This document shows, one piece after another, positions 19,411 to 28,285 of a stretch of 64,000 nt of DNA. This DNA comes from Allosphingosinicella deserti (lineage in GTDB: Bacteria > Pseudomonadota > Alphaproteobacteria > Sphingomonadales > Sphingomonadaceae): NCBI RefSeq assembly GCF_003012735.1, contig NZ_PXYI01000015.1:26999-90998 (forward strand), written 5' to 3'. Each line of letters begins with the position of its first letter. The first letter of the stretch is position 1. The notes beneath the pieces were generated by a model that saw only the letters and a list, made by a program, of their open reading frames with translations, had not been told where the DNA came from and made no database searches. A program made the translations under genes and the position numbers.

Positions 19411-19830
19411 GTCCAGCATGCGCAATGTGGCCTGATCTCGCGAGCCTGCGAACCATCGATTAAGCGCAGCGGTGAAGAGGGGCAACGGCTGGGCCAGCTC
19501 GAAAAGGGTCAGTGATGATCGCAGCTTCACCGCATCAACCTCGCCTAACACCGCAACCGGATCGCTGGTTGTAAGATCCTGGAGAGTCGTGACACACTCA
19601 AGGTAATGCGGGCCGAGGAGAGGATGCTCAAGGTACGCTCTAGCTTCGTCTATCGAGCGGATGCCGTAGAATGTGGCTGCCGGACTGCGGTCAAGGCCCT
19701 CTAGCTGCGGGAAGACGAACCACATCCAGTGGGATCGTTTGACGCCACGTCGGATCTCGGCCAGCGCGCCGGCGTAGACCGGGGCCTGAGCTTCGACGAA
19801 GCGCTCGAGCGTCTTGGCGGGGGAAGTCAT
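19378..19830 (-). CDS. DUF1810 family protein
   Basis: About 150 residues with the DUF1810 pattern: LERFVEAQAPVYAGALAEIRRG, HWMWFVFPQLEGL, YGIRSIDEARAYLEHPLLGPHY and a tail with DATLRMLDSL-like sequence. Members are small soluble proteins of unknown biochemical role. The start at 19830 (MTSPAKT) has AAGGA upstream. The 3' end overlaps the resolvase remnant by ~30 bp, so the extreme C-terminus may be altered. Confidence 0.88.
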   Translation of the reverse strand: MTSPAKTLERFVEAQAPVYAGALAEIRRGVKRSHWMWFVFPQLEGLDRSPAATFYGIRSIDEARAYLEHPLLGPHYLECVTTLQDLTTSDPVAVLGEVDAVKLRSSLTLFELAQPLPLFTAALNRWFAGSRDQATLRMLDSLARPGGSAS

Positions 19831-20123
19831 CAGAAGCATCCTTGCAGGCTTGTCGGTGGGAATTGGCCTGATCTCGGTTGCGCTCTAGCCATGCTCGAGC
19901 TGCTGCGCGAGGATCCCGACGACGCAGAGCTTTTCGAGCATCGCTGAGCGGCGGAGCGGCAGGGCGCTCTGCTCTGACCATGGGCGGCATCCTGCCGTCA
20001 GGGGCCGCCCATTGCGGATCCGCAGGGAGCGGCACACTGGGAGGTTCCTACCGCTGCGCACGCTAGCGAACCACCGCTGCTGTGGGCCAATGAGTGTAAT
20101 AGAGCACAAGCCAGCGTCCGGCC

Positions 20124-20678
20124 TCAGTGTACCTGACAGGCCCTGCAAACGCCTTCGACCTCGGCCGAGACATCTCTGGGTATGAAGCCACGCTCGGCCA
20201 ACCTGGTGTTCAGACTCACAACCTGCGACGTCAGGTCGACGGGAAGATGGGAGCGGCAGCTCTTGCAGAGCAGCAAACCCCAGCACACTGTGGAGGGATC
20301 GGGCGAGATCACGAAACGCTTCCAAGTTATTACTGGTAACACGAGGCGCGCGTGCTGGAATGCGTGGAGACACCGATAGACGACCGTCGGGTGTTTCGGG
20401 CCCCTGCCAGTGCCGAGAATATGGGCGATTTCATAGGCGCCCATCGGCCGATTTGCATTCCAGAGGGCGCGCAGCACGTTTTCTCGATGGGGGCTCCAAC
20501 GAATTCCGCCTGACTCCCCGTGAAACAGATATGCCTCGAAGGGCAACGCACGCATCGGGGGCCGATCGCGATCTTTGATGTCGGGACGGCTGGGAGGCCC
20601 AAAGGGCTCCAGGGTCGCGGACCCTTGCGAGTGAGCCTGGGGTGCGCCGGTGCTCCCGGCAAAGTATTCGTGACGCAT
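20124..20678 (-). CDS. Fur-family metal regulator, Zur-like
   Basis: A 184-residue protein. The winged-helix half has NVLRALWNANRPMGAYEIAHIL and TVVYRCLHAFQHARLV, the Fur/Zur DNA-binding pattern. The dimer half carries CKSC and CRAC, the structural zinc-site cysteine pairs, and GFIPRDVSAEVEGVC, close to the Zur ending. The start at 20678 (MRHEYFAG) has AAGGA about 10 bp upstream; the first ~45 residues are an unusual Pro-rich extension. It is the last gene of a minus-strand cluster with a ZnuD-like receptor, so zinc is the likely signal. Zur represses zinc-uptake genes when zinc is replete. Fur or Nur specificity cannot be excluded by eye. Confidence 0.82.
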   Translation of the reverse strand: MRHEYFAGSTGAPQAHSQGSATLEPFGPPSRPDIKDRDRPPMRALPFEAYLFHGESGGIRWSPHRENVLRALWNANRPMGAYEIAHILGTGRGPKHPTVVYRCLHAFQHARLVLPVITWKRFVISPDPSTVCWGLLLCKSCRSHLPVDLTSQVVSLNTRLAERGFIPRDVSAEVEGVCRACQVH

Positions 20679-20802
20679 GAGCTGGAATCCTTTGCGATCG
20701 CGCGCGACGGCAAGCGTTCGGTGACGCACCCGCGCGGCGGTTTCAGCAGGGCAGCCCGAGGGAGATCGAGGTCGAGCGCGTCAGAGCTCGATCTCGCAAG
20801 GA

Positions 20803-20834
20803 CCTGACGGCGTGCCGAGCGGCACCCGGTCAGG
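20803..20834 (-). terminator. Imperfect hairpin over the stop codon of the small secreted protein gene
   Basis: Arms of 14 bases (20803-20816 and 20821-20834), with three central mismatches, close on a 4-base GAGC loop. The hairpin straddles the stop at 20830-20832, and a second inverted repeat (9-base arms at 20762-20770 and 20787-20795) follows in the transcribed direction. There is no T-run. It may reduce read-through into the Zur-like gene or stabilise the upstream message. Confidence 0.4.
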
Positions 20835-21186
20835 CAAGAGGCGGTGGCTTGAGCAGCGGGGGTTCGGACCGCCCGGCGAGGATCGCGACACCCATCGGGG
20901 CCGGGGGCGCCGTTGCGCAGAACAGACGGAAGGGCGCTTCCGGCGCACGCGGGAGGATACACCCGGCCAGCGCAGCGGCGGCGCTGTCCGGCGTCGCTTC
21001 ATGGCGCGAGACGCTCTTGCCCGCGACTTCCTCCGCAAGCGCGGCGCGGGTAGCCATGCCGTCGCCGCCTTCGCGCGCGCTGACATGCGCGGCGACATCG
21101 GCGTGCGCGCACATGGCGGCGGCCATGGCGGGGCCGTTGGCAAGCGCGAGCGCCAGCATCAGCACCAGGATCACAAGGCGGCGCAT
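20830..21186 (-). CDS. Small secreted protein with C-x-H-x4-A-H motif, copy B
   Basis: A 118-residue protein starting at 21186 with AGGAGGG upstream. A signal peptide (hydrophobic residues 3-22, ending AMAA) is followed directly by CAHADVAAH, then ALAEEVAGKSVS and a Pro-rich C-terminus ending KPPPLA. It aligns over its full length with the proteins at 24190-24543 and 52639-52980. I do not recognise a named family. The Cys and His residues could bind a metal in the periplasm. It lies between the PepSY-like gene and the Zur-like regulator gene. Confidence 0.75.
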   Translation of the reverse strand: MRRLVILVLMLALALANGPAMAAAMCAHADVAAHVSAREGGDGMATRAALAEEVAGKSVSRHEATPDSAAAALAGCILPRAPEAPFRLFCATAPPAPMGVAILAGRSEPPLLKPPPLA

Positions 21187-21422
21187 CGGCTCGGCCCTCC
21201 TACTCTGCGCGGGCCGCGGAGCGACCGGCGCACGGCTCGCGCCTCCTGAGGAGCGTCGCCCAACTGCCGCTGCGGCCCGGCATCAGGCCGTGCCGGATCG
21301 GATGGCAATAGGCGGCCTTACAGGCGCGCTCGTCGGCAAGCGGCCAGGCAGCCGCCGCGGGCGACCGCAGCCTTCCTTCACACGGGAAGGAGAACAGGCT
21401 CGCGGCTCGCGGGCTTGCGGGG

Positions 21423-21719
21423 TCACGGCCCGGTCCGGCTCACGACCCGCCCCGAGCGCGCGTCGACGTCGATCCAGATGACCTGCCCGTTGCGGATGAA
21501 CTTGAGCCGGTAGATGGCCGCCTCCTCGTCGAACTCGGGGCCGAGATACTGGCTTCCCCGCATCTTCGGGAGGATCCTTTGTTCGATGGCGGAAAGCGGG
21601 ATCAGGACACCGGATTCGACCGCCCGGTGCAGCGGCCCGTGCTCGCGGGGCCGCGCCTCCGCCGGCGCGGGGAGGCCGAGCGCGCAGGCGGCAAGCAGCA
21701 CGGCGAGAGTAAGGCCCAT
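21423..21719 (-). CDS. Secreted PepSY-like domain protein
   Basis: About 98 residues from the ATG at 21719, with a signal peptide (GLTLAVLLAACALGLPAPAEA). The mature part has a single PepSY-type unit: RAVESGVLIPLSAIEQRI, then a beta segment AIYRLKFIRNGQVIWIDVDARSGRVV. Small PepSY proteins are periplasmic and often accompany metal receptors or two-component systems; their exact role is unknown. It sits between the ZnuD-like receptor and the second small secreted protein. A longer frame to 21857 has no signal peptide at its start and is unlikely. Confidence 0.72.
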   Translation of the reverse strand: MGLTLAVLLAACALGLPAPAEARPREHGPLHRAVESGVLIPLSAIEQRILPKMRGSQYLGPEFDEEAAIYRLKFIRNGQVIWIDVDARSGRVVSRTGP

Positions 21720-21872
21720 GCCACTCACCAAGGACGCCTCGCCAGGGCAACCGGACGGCGCCCTGGCTGAGGACCTGCGCAAAGCGTTGTGCTCAGCCCC
21801 CGGCGGAACGAGATGGTCGCGGAGGCTTCGCAGGATCGAGGGGCTTGCGATCGGCACGGCGCATCTCCGCGC

Positions 21873-24035
21873 TCAGAAGCTCACGCGCGCGCTGACCCGG
21901 ATGTCGCGACCGGCGAGCGGCACGAACTCCTTGGTGAAGGAGGCATGGCGGCGTGCATCGACGTCGAAGATGTTGTTGGCGGAGAGGATGAGGGTCGTCT
22001 CGCGGGCGCTCCACGGCCGCCATGCGAGGGAGGCGTTGACCAGGGTGAACCCGTCCGTGGGCGTCTCGAGCTCCGCCACCCGGTCCTGGTCGTCCACCCA
22101 CTCGACCTCGGCACGCGCGGTCAGCGTGTCCGATCCGGCCTCGAGCCCGCCGAGCAGGCGCAGCGGCGGGATGCGCGGGACAGGTCCGCCGGCGTCGACG
22201 GTCGCGCGGACATAATCGGCGACGGCGTCGGCGCGGATGGTGAAATCGCCCGCCTTGAACAGGTCCGCCGAAGCCTCCGCTTCGAAGCCGAAATAGCGCG
22301 CGTCCCGCTGGAAATATTGGAAGACCGGAAGCTCGTCCTGTTCCTCGCCGGTTGCCGTCTGGAAGATGTAGTCGTCGAACCAATTGGCATAGACGCTGGC
22401 GCGCAGGCGCAGCGGGCCGGCCTGTGCCCGGACATAGGCCTCAAGTCCCCAGCTCTTCTCCTTGGCGAGCGTTGGATCGCCGATCTCGAACGCCTGGGTG
22501 GCGACGTGCGGACCGTTGGACAGCAATTCCTCGGCGGCGGGCGCGCGCTCCGCCCGCGACAGGTTCACGCCGAAGCGGAATGCCTCGCTGGGCGCGTAGG
22601 CCGCACCGAAAGCCGCGGAGAAGGCATCGAAACTGCGATCGACGTCGACCACGTTCGAGCGCACCTTGGTATGCTCGTAGCGGCCGGCGGCCTCGAGCTC
22701 GATCCCGCCGAGCTTGAACTCCTGGAGGGTGAACAGGCCGAACTGGCTGGTCTCGTTGGCGGGGACGAACGCCTCGGCGCCGATCGCTTCGAAGTCGCGC
22801 TGGAAGAACTGGGCGCCGCTGGCGCCGCGCCAGCCGTTGCGATCGGCCTGGACGAGCTCGAAGCGCCCTTCCATGCCCTGGGTGTTGAAGACGGTGCCGA
22901 CCTCGTCGCCTTCGAACTCGGTGTGCTTGTAGTCGGCCGCGCCGAGCCGGACGCGGATCTGATCGAGGAAAGATCCGCCGACATTCACCTGCGCGCGCAG
23001 ATCGGCACGCACCTGCTCCAGGCCGATGGTGACGGCTTCCTCGCCATGCTCCGCTTCCTCCGCCTCTTCGCCGCCTTCTTCGCCCTCGTGATGATGGTGG
23101 CCGGCACCCGGCGCGGTCGGAACGCCGTAATCGCTGTCGAACCAGCTGACCGACACGCCGAGGCTGCCGCCGTCGCGGATGAGGGCAAAGCCGCCGGCGA
23201 GCGTCTTCTGCTCGGTACCGCTGTTGGGGATCCTGCCGCGGCGATTGGCATTCTCGGTGGCTTCGGCAGCCTCGTCGAGATGGCCTTCCTCGGCCTCTTC
23301 CGCGGCGATCTCCAGCTGCTCGGCGCGGATCGCGGGGGAGAGCACGTAGCCGCCGGCGCGAAGATCATCGGTCTTGCGCCAGGTGCCGTCTAGGTGGAGG
23401 ACGAGGCCTTCTCCGACGGCGACGTCGGCGCCGGCGCCGATGCTGCGCTCATCGGCGGCCGAGCCGTAGGCGCCGATCACGTCGACATGGGCGCCGTTTT
23501 CCGGGAGAGCGCGCGGTATCCTGCGGTCGAGAACGTTGACCGCGCCGCCGATCGCCTGGCTACCGAACAGCAATACGGCGGGGCCGTGCAGCACCTCGAT
23601 CCGCTCGGCGGTGAGCGGATCGATGGTGACGGCGTGGTCCGCGGACGTGTTGGATACGTCGATCGATCCGATGCCGTCGGTGAGCACCCGGATCCGCTCG
23701 CCCTGAAAGCCGCGCAGGACGGGCCGCGAGGCACCCGGGCTGAACGAGGTGGAGGAGACGCCCGCCTGGCGCGCCAAGGTGTCGCCGAGCTGCGGACGGA
23801 CGTCGCGCAGCAGCTCGGTCCCGGTCAGCACCGAGGCGCCCGAAAGCAGGCTGAGTTCGCGGACGTAATTGCCGGTGACGATGATCTCCTGCGATTCCTC
23901 GTGCTGCTCGCTGCCGGGCGCCGCTTGGGCGGCGTCGGCGGCCGGCGCGAGGTTGCTGGTCTGGGCGAAAGCAGGCTGGGAAACGAGCGCGGCGGCGGTG
24001 CCGGCAAGGAGGGTGAGGCGAAGCATGAGGTACAT
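21873..24035 (-). CDS. ZnuD-like TonB-dependent receptor with a His/Glu-rich loop
   Basis: About 720 residues, starting at 24035 with a signal peptide ending AFAQT. The plug has ASRPVLRGFQGERIRVL, DGIGSIDVSNTSADHA and IEVLHGPAVLLFGSQAIGG, close to the zinc receptor ZnuD. A cluster of four His followed by Glu repeats around residues 310-335 matches the metal-capturing extracellular loop of ZnuD. The barrel ends with a terminal Phe (VSF). It should import zinc across the outer membrane using TonB energy. Its neighbours are small secreted proteins and a Zur-like regulator on the same strand, ~150 bp apart. Related metals such as nickel or cobalt cannot be ruled out. Confidence 0.9.
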   Translation of the reverse strand: MYLMLRLTLLAGTAAALVSQPAFAQTSNLAPAADAAQAAPGSEQHEESQEIIVTGNYVRELSLLSGASVLTGTELLRDVRPQLGDTLARQAGVSSTSFSPGASRPVLRGFQGERIRVLTDGIGSIDVSNTSADHAVTIDPLTAERIEVLHGPAVLLFGSQAIGGAVNVLDRRIPRALPENGAHVDVIGAYGSAADERSIGAGADVAVGEGLVLHLDGTWRKTDDLRAGGYVLSPAIRAEQLEIAAEEAEEGHLDEAAEATENANRRGRIPNSGTEQKTLAGGFALIRDGGSLGVSVSWFDSDYGVPTAPGAGHHHHEGEEGGEEAEEAEHGEEAVTIGLEQVRADLRAQVNVGGSFLDQIRVRLGAADYKHTEFEGDEVGTVFNTQGMEGRFELVQADRNGWRGASGAQFFQRDFEAIGAEAFVPANETSQFGLFTLQEFKLGGIELEAAGRYEHTKVRSNVVDVDRSFDAFSAAFGAAYAPSEAFRFGVNLSRAERAPAAEELLSNGPHVATQAFEIGDPTLAKEKSWGLEAYVRAQAGPLRLRASVYANWFDDYIFQTATGEEQDELPVFQYFQRDARYFGFEAEASADLFKAGDFTIRADAVADYVRATVDAGGPVPRIPPLRLLGGLEAGSDTLTARAEVEWVDDQDRVAELETPTDGFTLVNASLAWRPWSARETTLILSANNIFDVDARRHASFTKEFVPLAGRDIRVSARVSF

Positions 24036-24189
24036 CCGATTGGCTGGCTGCCGCTGGGCAGCGAATTGGCGCAGCAAGGCACCATGATGTGCGAAGAGCG
24101 GGTGGGTGGCCGTGCCGCACGGCCTTCCGAAGCGTGTCGGACGGCTGGCGCGCGGGGACAGGCATGACGCGCCGGACGGCACGCCGGGG

Positions 24190-24543
24190 TCAGCCGAGCG
24201 GCGGCTCCGCGAGCGGCGCAAGCGTCCTGCCGTGGAGGATGGCGGACTCCGCAGGCACGCCGCGCAGCATTTGCGGCCGATGCGCGCTCAGCTGGAACGT
24301 CTCGGGCGGAAGCGCATAGGCCGCGAGCGACACGGCGGCGGCGTCCGCGAGCGAACCCTTCTTCGATATCGACTTGGCGGACGTCTCTTCGGCCAGCGCC
24401 GCTTGCACGATCGCCACGTCCTCGCTTCCGCGGGCGGCAGCATGCGCCTGTGCGTCGGCGTGCGAGCAGACGACGCTGGCGATCGCCGCGCTGTTGGTCA
24501 CGGCGAGCGAAAACAGCAGGAGAAGGGCCAAAAGGCGCGACAT
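24190..24543 (-). CDS. Small secreted protein with C-x-H-x4-A-H motif, copy A (first gene of the zinc operon)
   Basis: A 117-residue protein from the ATG at 24543. A signal peptide (RLLALLLLFSLAVTNSAAIA) is followed by VVCSHADAQAH, ALAEETSAKSIS and a Pro-rich end (APLAEPPLG). It is a paralogue of copies B and C. The ATG lies only 8 bp downstream of a promoter-like -10 element and has no Shine-Dalgarno sequence, so translation of a leaderless mRNA is likely. It is followed by the ZnuD-like receptor gene. Function is unknown; a periplasmic metal chaperone or a factor for the receptor are possible. Confidence 0.76.
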   Translation of the reverse strand: MSRLLALLLLFSLAVTNSAAIASVVCSHADAQAHAAARGSEDVAIVQAALAEETSAKSISKKGSLADAAAVSLAAYALPPETFQLSAHRPQMLRGVPAESAILHGRTLAPLAEPPLG

Positions 24544-24551
24544 CGGCGATG

Positions 24552-24580
24552 AGATAACATTAGGGCGTCGCGGGCGGCAA
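24552..24580 (-). promoter_or_regulatory. Promoter with overlapping Zur-box-like half site, upstream of copy A
   Basis: On the minus strand TTGCCG (24580-24575) and TTATCT (24557-24552) are 17 bp apart, and the ATG of copy A follows 8 bp later. The -10 is embedded in ATGTTATCTCATC, which is identical at 52986-52998 upstream of copy C. GTTAT resembles a half site of Zur boxes. The spacing predicts a leaderless transcript. Confidence 0.6.
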
Positions 24581-24892
24581 CCCGATCCGTGAAAGGGGAG
24601 CAGGTTCTCCACGAGCCGTGCAAAAGAGCAACAGTCTCGAGAAGGTCTGTCTCCCCGTGGTCAGCCGAGTTGCCAGCTCATTAGAAGCCGGGCTGATCGC
24701 ACGCACCGCGGCGTTCGTTCCGCCTGACGCGCAACTCCTAGAACGCTCCAGGCGCTTTCCGGACGTTTGACGATGAGCCCGCGAAAGACGGTGCCGGTGG
24801 GTTCAGGCCTCAGTACGATGCCACGTGCGCGGCTGCTTTGCGCGCGCTCGAAGGCCTGGCTTGCCAGCGGGCGAGCCAGGCCTCGTACTGGC
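24581..24892. other. Intergenic stretch between the zinc operon promoter and the protease gene
   Basis: About 310 bp with no supported coding frame or clear terminator. The protease gene ends at 24893 and is read toward this region, and the zinc operon promoter lies at its left edge. Confidence 0.4.
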
Positions 24893-27058
24893 TCAGCCGA
24901 ACAGAATGTCCGCTTGTATCACCTGAACATTGGTTTGGATGATGAAGTCGGCAGCGCCATCGCCGTCCACGTCTCCGGCAAGGAAGAAGGCTCCTCCGGA
25001 GGAGTAGGAGCGGAGCTGGCCCGCCGTGTTGCCGAATGCTGACGATCCGATCCAGGAGAAGGCATCGGGCTCGCCGCCGGCAATCGCATCAAGCCCGCTC
25101 AGATCGAAGATATCCTGCCCGCGTCGGAAATCCGTCACGATGTCGGTCTCGCCGAGATCCTTGAACCCGAAGATGTCCTGACCGTTGCCGCCGGTCAGCG
25201 TGTCCCTGCCGGCACCCGCATCGAGCACATCATTGCCGTTGCCGCCCTGGAGGGTGTCGTCCCCGCCGCCGCCCATCAGCGTGTCGTCATCGTTCCCGCC
25301 GCGCAGCAGATCGCGCCCGTCGCCACCCTGCAGCGTGTCGAGGCCGTTGTCGCCGTCGAGGGTGTCGTCGCCGGCGCTACCCTCCAGGGTATCGTTGTCG
25401 TTGCCGCCGCGCACGGCGTCATTGCCGCCACCGCCGTTCAAGGAGTCTGCTCCGTTACCGCCGCCAAGGATGTCGTTGCCGTTGCCGCCATTCAGAGTCT
25501 CGTTGCCGGTGCCGCCGATCAGCGTGTCGTCGAACGCGCTGCCTTCCAGACCCTCGATGTTCACGTAGCGGTCGCCGGCGGCGTCGCCGGCTGTGCCTCG
25601 CAACGCTGCCAGTGAGGCGACGACGCCGGTCGCTGCGTCCCGATAGCTGACGATGTCGATGCCCGCGCCCCCATCGAGGAGGTTGGCGACTGCATTGGCG
25701 ATGAGGCGATCGTTGCCGCTGCCGCCGACCGCGTTCTCGATGATCGCACCATAAGCGATGCCGACATTGTCGGTGAGGCGGCCGAGCAGGTTGTTCGCCG
25801 CCAGAGCCGCGATGTTGGCATCGTAGGTCGCTCGAGCGATCGGCGGATATCCCTGCGCAGCCCTGTTCGCATTGACCTGCTCGAAGGACAGCCGCTCGAG
25901 TGCCTCGGCATAAGTGACTCCGCCGATGCTGCTGAGCGAGCCGGGATTGAGATTGATCTCCTGATCGGTACGGTACCCCGAGACATCCAGGGTGTCGTTG
26001 CCGCCGGCATCCCAGATCGTAACCGTCGGTGCCACGTTCACCGTGAAGTCGAACACCGTCTTGCCGGCATTGCTGTTGAAGCCGTACACCGTGTCGCCGG
26101 TGCGCGTCGTCGCGTCGACCCCATACATCTTCTGCACGGCCAGGATGTCGTGGATCATCGGCGTCGCGCCATAGGCAAGGGCCATGCTGTTCCAGTTGTA
26201 ATCACGCGCCCCAATATCACGCGGATTCCAGTACGACATGATCGTGTAGTTGCGGGCGTCCTGGTAATATTCGGCGCCGTTGGCGTAGGTCACCGCAAAG
26301 CCGGGGCCGAAATTGTAATTGCCCGGGTGGGACAGGCCGATGGCGTGGCCGATCTCGTGAGTCAGCGTGTTGAGCCCATAGCCGCCAGGAGTCAGCTGGA
26401 AGTTGCTCGCCTGGCTGGCGGACACCCAAACGTCGCCGACGATGTCACGCACCTGATCGTTCAGCGCTGGGTTGCCCGCAACGACGGTGCCGAAGGGGAG
26501 CCGGGCATATGCCTGGGTATTGGGGGCATTGGCGAGGTTGCCGAAAGCAATGTCCGCGTCGTTGATCGCGGCCTCGCGGAACGTGACCGATACCACATCG
26601 TCCCAGTAGCCCATCGCGTCCCGTGCGGCGGCGCGCTGTCCGCTGTTGAACGCGGCAAAGTTGAAATATTCCGAGAGTGCGAAATAGTCGGTTCCGTTCT
26701 CCGTGTAGACATATCCGTTGTCTTCCAGCGTTTGCTGGCTTTCATGGAATCCGAAGGTAATCTCCCGCAGGTTGTCGTCGCCTTGCACGGCAGGATCTCT
26801 GCCGCCGATCCAGCTGGCGCCGCTGCGGTTGAGGTGATCGGCGATCTGGTCGGGCGACCAGATCGGCTTTCCGTTGGCCGCCGTGGTTCCAGCCAGCCGA
26901 TCGACGGAAGCGTCTGTGTTCGGGACGAACGCACCGGGGTCGGTGATGACGAGCCCGATATTGGGGTCGAGACCGCCGGTGCACATCGGGCAGGCACAGT
27001 CGAATTGCGACGTGTGCAGGGTTGGCTGGCTTGGCTTGGCGGCAATCTTTGAAAGCAT
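24893..27058 (-). CDS. Serralysin-type M10 metalloprotease with RTX repeats
   Basis: A 721-residue secreted protease. The zinc site HEIGHAIGLSH is at residues 234-244, and the Met-turn segment YTIMSYW follows ~35 residues later, both diagnostic of serralysins. Residues ~500-650 are a run of calcium-binding GGxGxD nonapeptides. The C-terminus (DGDGAADFIIQ) fits a type I secretion signal, and there is no N-terminal signal peptide. The N-terminus carries CACPMC, an odd Cys-rich pair. No HlyB/HlyD-type exporter lies in the window, so secretion would rely on genes elsewhere. The ATG at 27058 has a purine-rich leader. A partner gene lies 29 bp upstream. Confidence 0.92.
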   Translation of the reverse strand: MLSKIAAKPSQPTLHTSQFDCACPMCTGGLDPNIGLVITDPGAFVPNTDASVDRLAGTTAANGKPIWSPDQIADHLNRSGASWIGGRDPAVQGDDNLREITFGFHESQQTLEDNGYVYTENGTDYFALSEYFNFAAFNSGQRAAARDAMGYWDDVVSVTFREAAINDADIAFGNLANAPNTQAYARLPFGTVVAGNPALNDQVRDIVGDVWVSASQASNFQLTPGGYGLNTLTHEIGHAIGLSHPGNYNFGPGFAVTYANGAEYYQDARNYTIMSYWNPRDIGARDYNWNSMALAYGATPMIHDILAVQKMYGVDATTRTGDTVYGFNSNAGKTVFDFTVNVAPTVTIWDAGGNDTLDVSGYRTDQEINLNPGSLSSIGGVTYAEALERLSFEQVNANRAAQGYPPIARATYDANIAALAANNLLGRLTDNVGIAYGAIIENAVGGSGNDRLIANAVANLLDGGAGIDIVSYRDAATGVVASLAALRGTAGDAAGDRYVNIEGLEGSAFDDTLIGGTGNETLNGGNGNDILGGGNGADSLNGGGGNDAVRGGNDNDTLEGSAGDDTLDGDNGLDTLQGGDGRDLLRGGNDDDTLMGGGGDDTLQGGNGNDVLDAGAGRDTLTGGNGQDIFGFKDLGETDIVTDFRRGQDIFDLSGLDAIAGGEPDAFSWIGSSAFGNTAGQLRSYSSGGAFFLAGDVDGDGAADFIIQTNVQVIQADILFG

Positions 27059-27087
27059 GTTCTTCTCTTGTCCTTCCCTGAGGCAGT

Positions 27088-27609
27088 CTATTCTTGTTTC
27101 GTTTTCGGTCTATTCGGTAGCGGCCTCGAGCCGTGTTGATCAGCGGCCTGCCACGGCAGCGTCTCCGCCAGAATTGCGCGGATTGCCGCATCGAGGGCGG
27201 CGTTGTCGTCGGCTGCTACTACCTGGGGCGCCGCGCCGAAGAACTGGCCCGCATCGCTGGCATTGCGGAACGGGCGTACGGACAACGCTATCAGGGGCTG
27301 CCCGCGAACTTCGGTGAGGGTGGCATGAACCAGCAGCGTGACCCGGCCCTGCGCCAGTGCCTCTCCGCCCAATTCGACGACCTGGACCGGAACGGGCGAG
27401 CCCGGTGCGACGCGGCCGCGAACTGCCTCGCACAGCCGCGCATGAATGGCGCCATTGTCCACGCCGCCCGGTGTCTGCACCAGGCAGGTGACACCAATGC
27501 TCGAGACGTCGCGCCAAAGTGATGGAATTTGCTGCGCCCTAGAAACGGCGGGGCTGGCGACGGCTCCGGCCGCGGCGAGCAGCAGAGAAGTCGCCGTTAT
27601 CAGCCTCAC
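27088..27609 (-). CDS. Secreted protein of unknown function, upstream of the RTX protease
   Basis: A 173-residue protein starting at GTG 27609, with GAAGGTG upstream and a signal peptide ending SRAQQ. The mature region has alternating strands (VTCLVQTPGG, VPVQVVELGGEALAQGRVTLLVHATLTE) and one pair of Cys. I do not recognise a family. It is 29 bp upstream of the serralysin gene on the same strand, so co-expression is likely. It could be a periplasmic inhibitor or a helper, but it does not show the AprI/Inh pattern. Confidence 0.65.
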   Translation of the reverse strand: MRLITATSLLLAAAGAVASPAVSRAQQIPSLWRDVSSIGVTCLVQTPGGVDNGAIHARLCEAVRGRVAPGSPVPVQVVELGGEALAQGRVTLLVHATLTEVRGQPLIALSVRPFRNASDAGQFFGAAPQVVAADDNAALDAAIRAILAETLPWQAADQHGSRPLPNRPKTKQE

Positions 27610-28285
27610 TCCGCTTCACCTTCAGCCCACTGACAAGCCATCCCGCCTCGTACTCTGCCCTTTGTTCGAGGATGTTGCACGCCGGTATCTGGACGTCAAC
27701 TATGCGTAAACGAAGTACATTTGTTTATCTGAAACCATCAGGTGCCTGACCGCCGGCGATGCGCACGCGATGGCGCCGGAGCTCTGACCCGGCGCCATCG
27801 AGCACGATCTGGGGCACCGTCGCGCGGGTGACGTGCATGAGGCCGTACTCTGGCCGCCGCGGCGGCATTGAATCTGCGCCGTAGAAGGGGTCGTGACTAC
27901 CTCGACCACCGTGTCTCAAGGAGGGAATGGCAACCGCAGCATGAAGAGGCGAGCCTTTCCCAACTTACTTGCTTTGGCCGATCAGCCGTGCTGAATTCCT
28001 CCCGACGCGATCTGTCCCGTTCGCGTTTTCTCCGCATCGGAGCGGATCCTCGCCGGGGCGGGAATCTCCCCGGCGAGGATCCTTGCACTTGGTATACGCT
28101 GACGATGCCAAGCCGCCGCTCGCGCGAAACCTGGGGCTTCGGCGGGTCTTCATCACCTGATCCAAGATGCCGATTCCAGCGCAGCGACTCTGTTGCGTTG
28201 CAGCGGGATAACTCTATGGGATGTTGCAACATATCGCGTGACCGTTCCAAGCCGGGGTGGGTCCGATTACAGCCATGGAGTGCTC
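27610..28285. other. Divergent intergenic region with structured DNA
   Basis: About 670 bp between the minus-strand protease operon and the plus-strand receptor gene. It has no convincing coding frame, though a frame open from 28193 leads into the receptor gene. It holds a 15-bp-stem hairpin (28044-28082) and a 12-bp palindrome ATGTTGCAACAT (28221-28232), which lies ~54 bp before the receptor start and could be an operator. Confidence 0.5.
28044..28082. repeat. Perfect 15-bp inverted repeat with 9-base loop
   Basis: The arms 28044-28058 and 28068-28082 are exact reverse complements, each starting or ending with GGATCC, around a 9-base loop. It is GC-rich and very stable as RNA or cruciform. 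No T-run follows on the plus strand. It could be a leader hairpin for the receptor gene ~200 bp downstream, or a terminator-like structure. Confidence 0.65.

Noticed and set aside
25185..25568. Pro/Ser/Leu-rich plus-strand frame
   Set aside because: It is the antisense of the RTX repeats of the serralysin gene.
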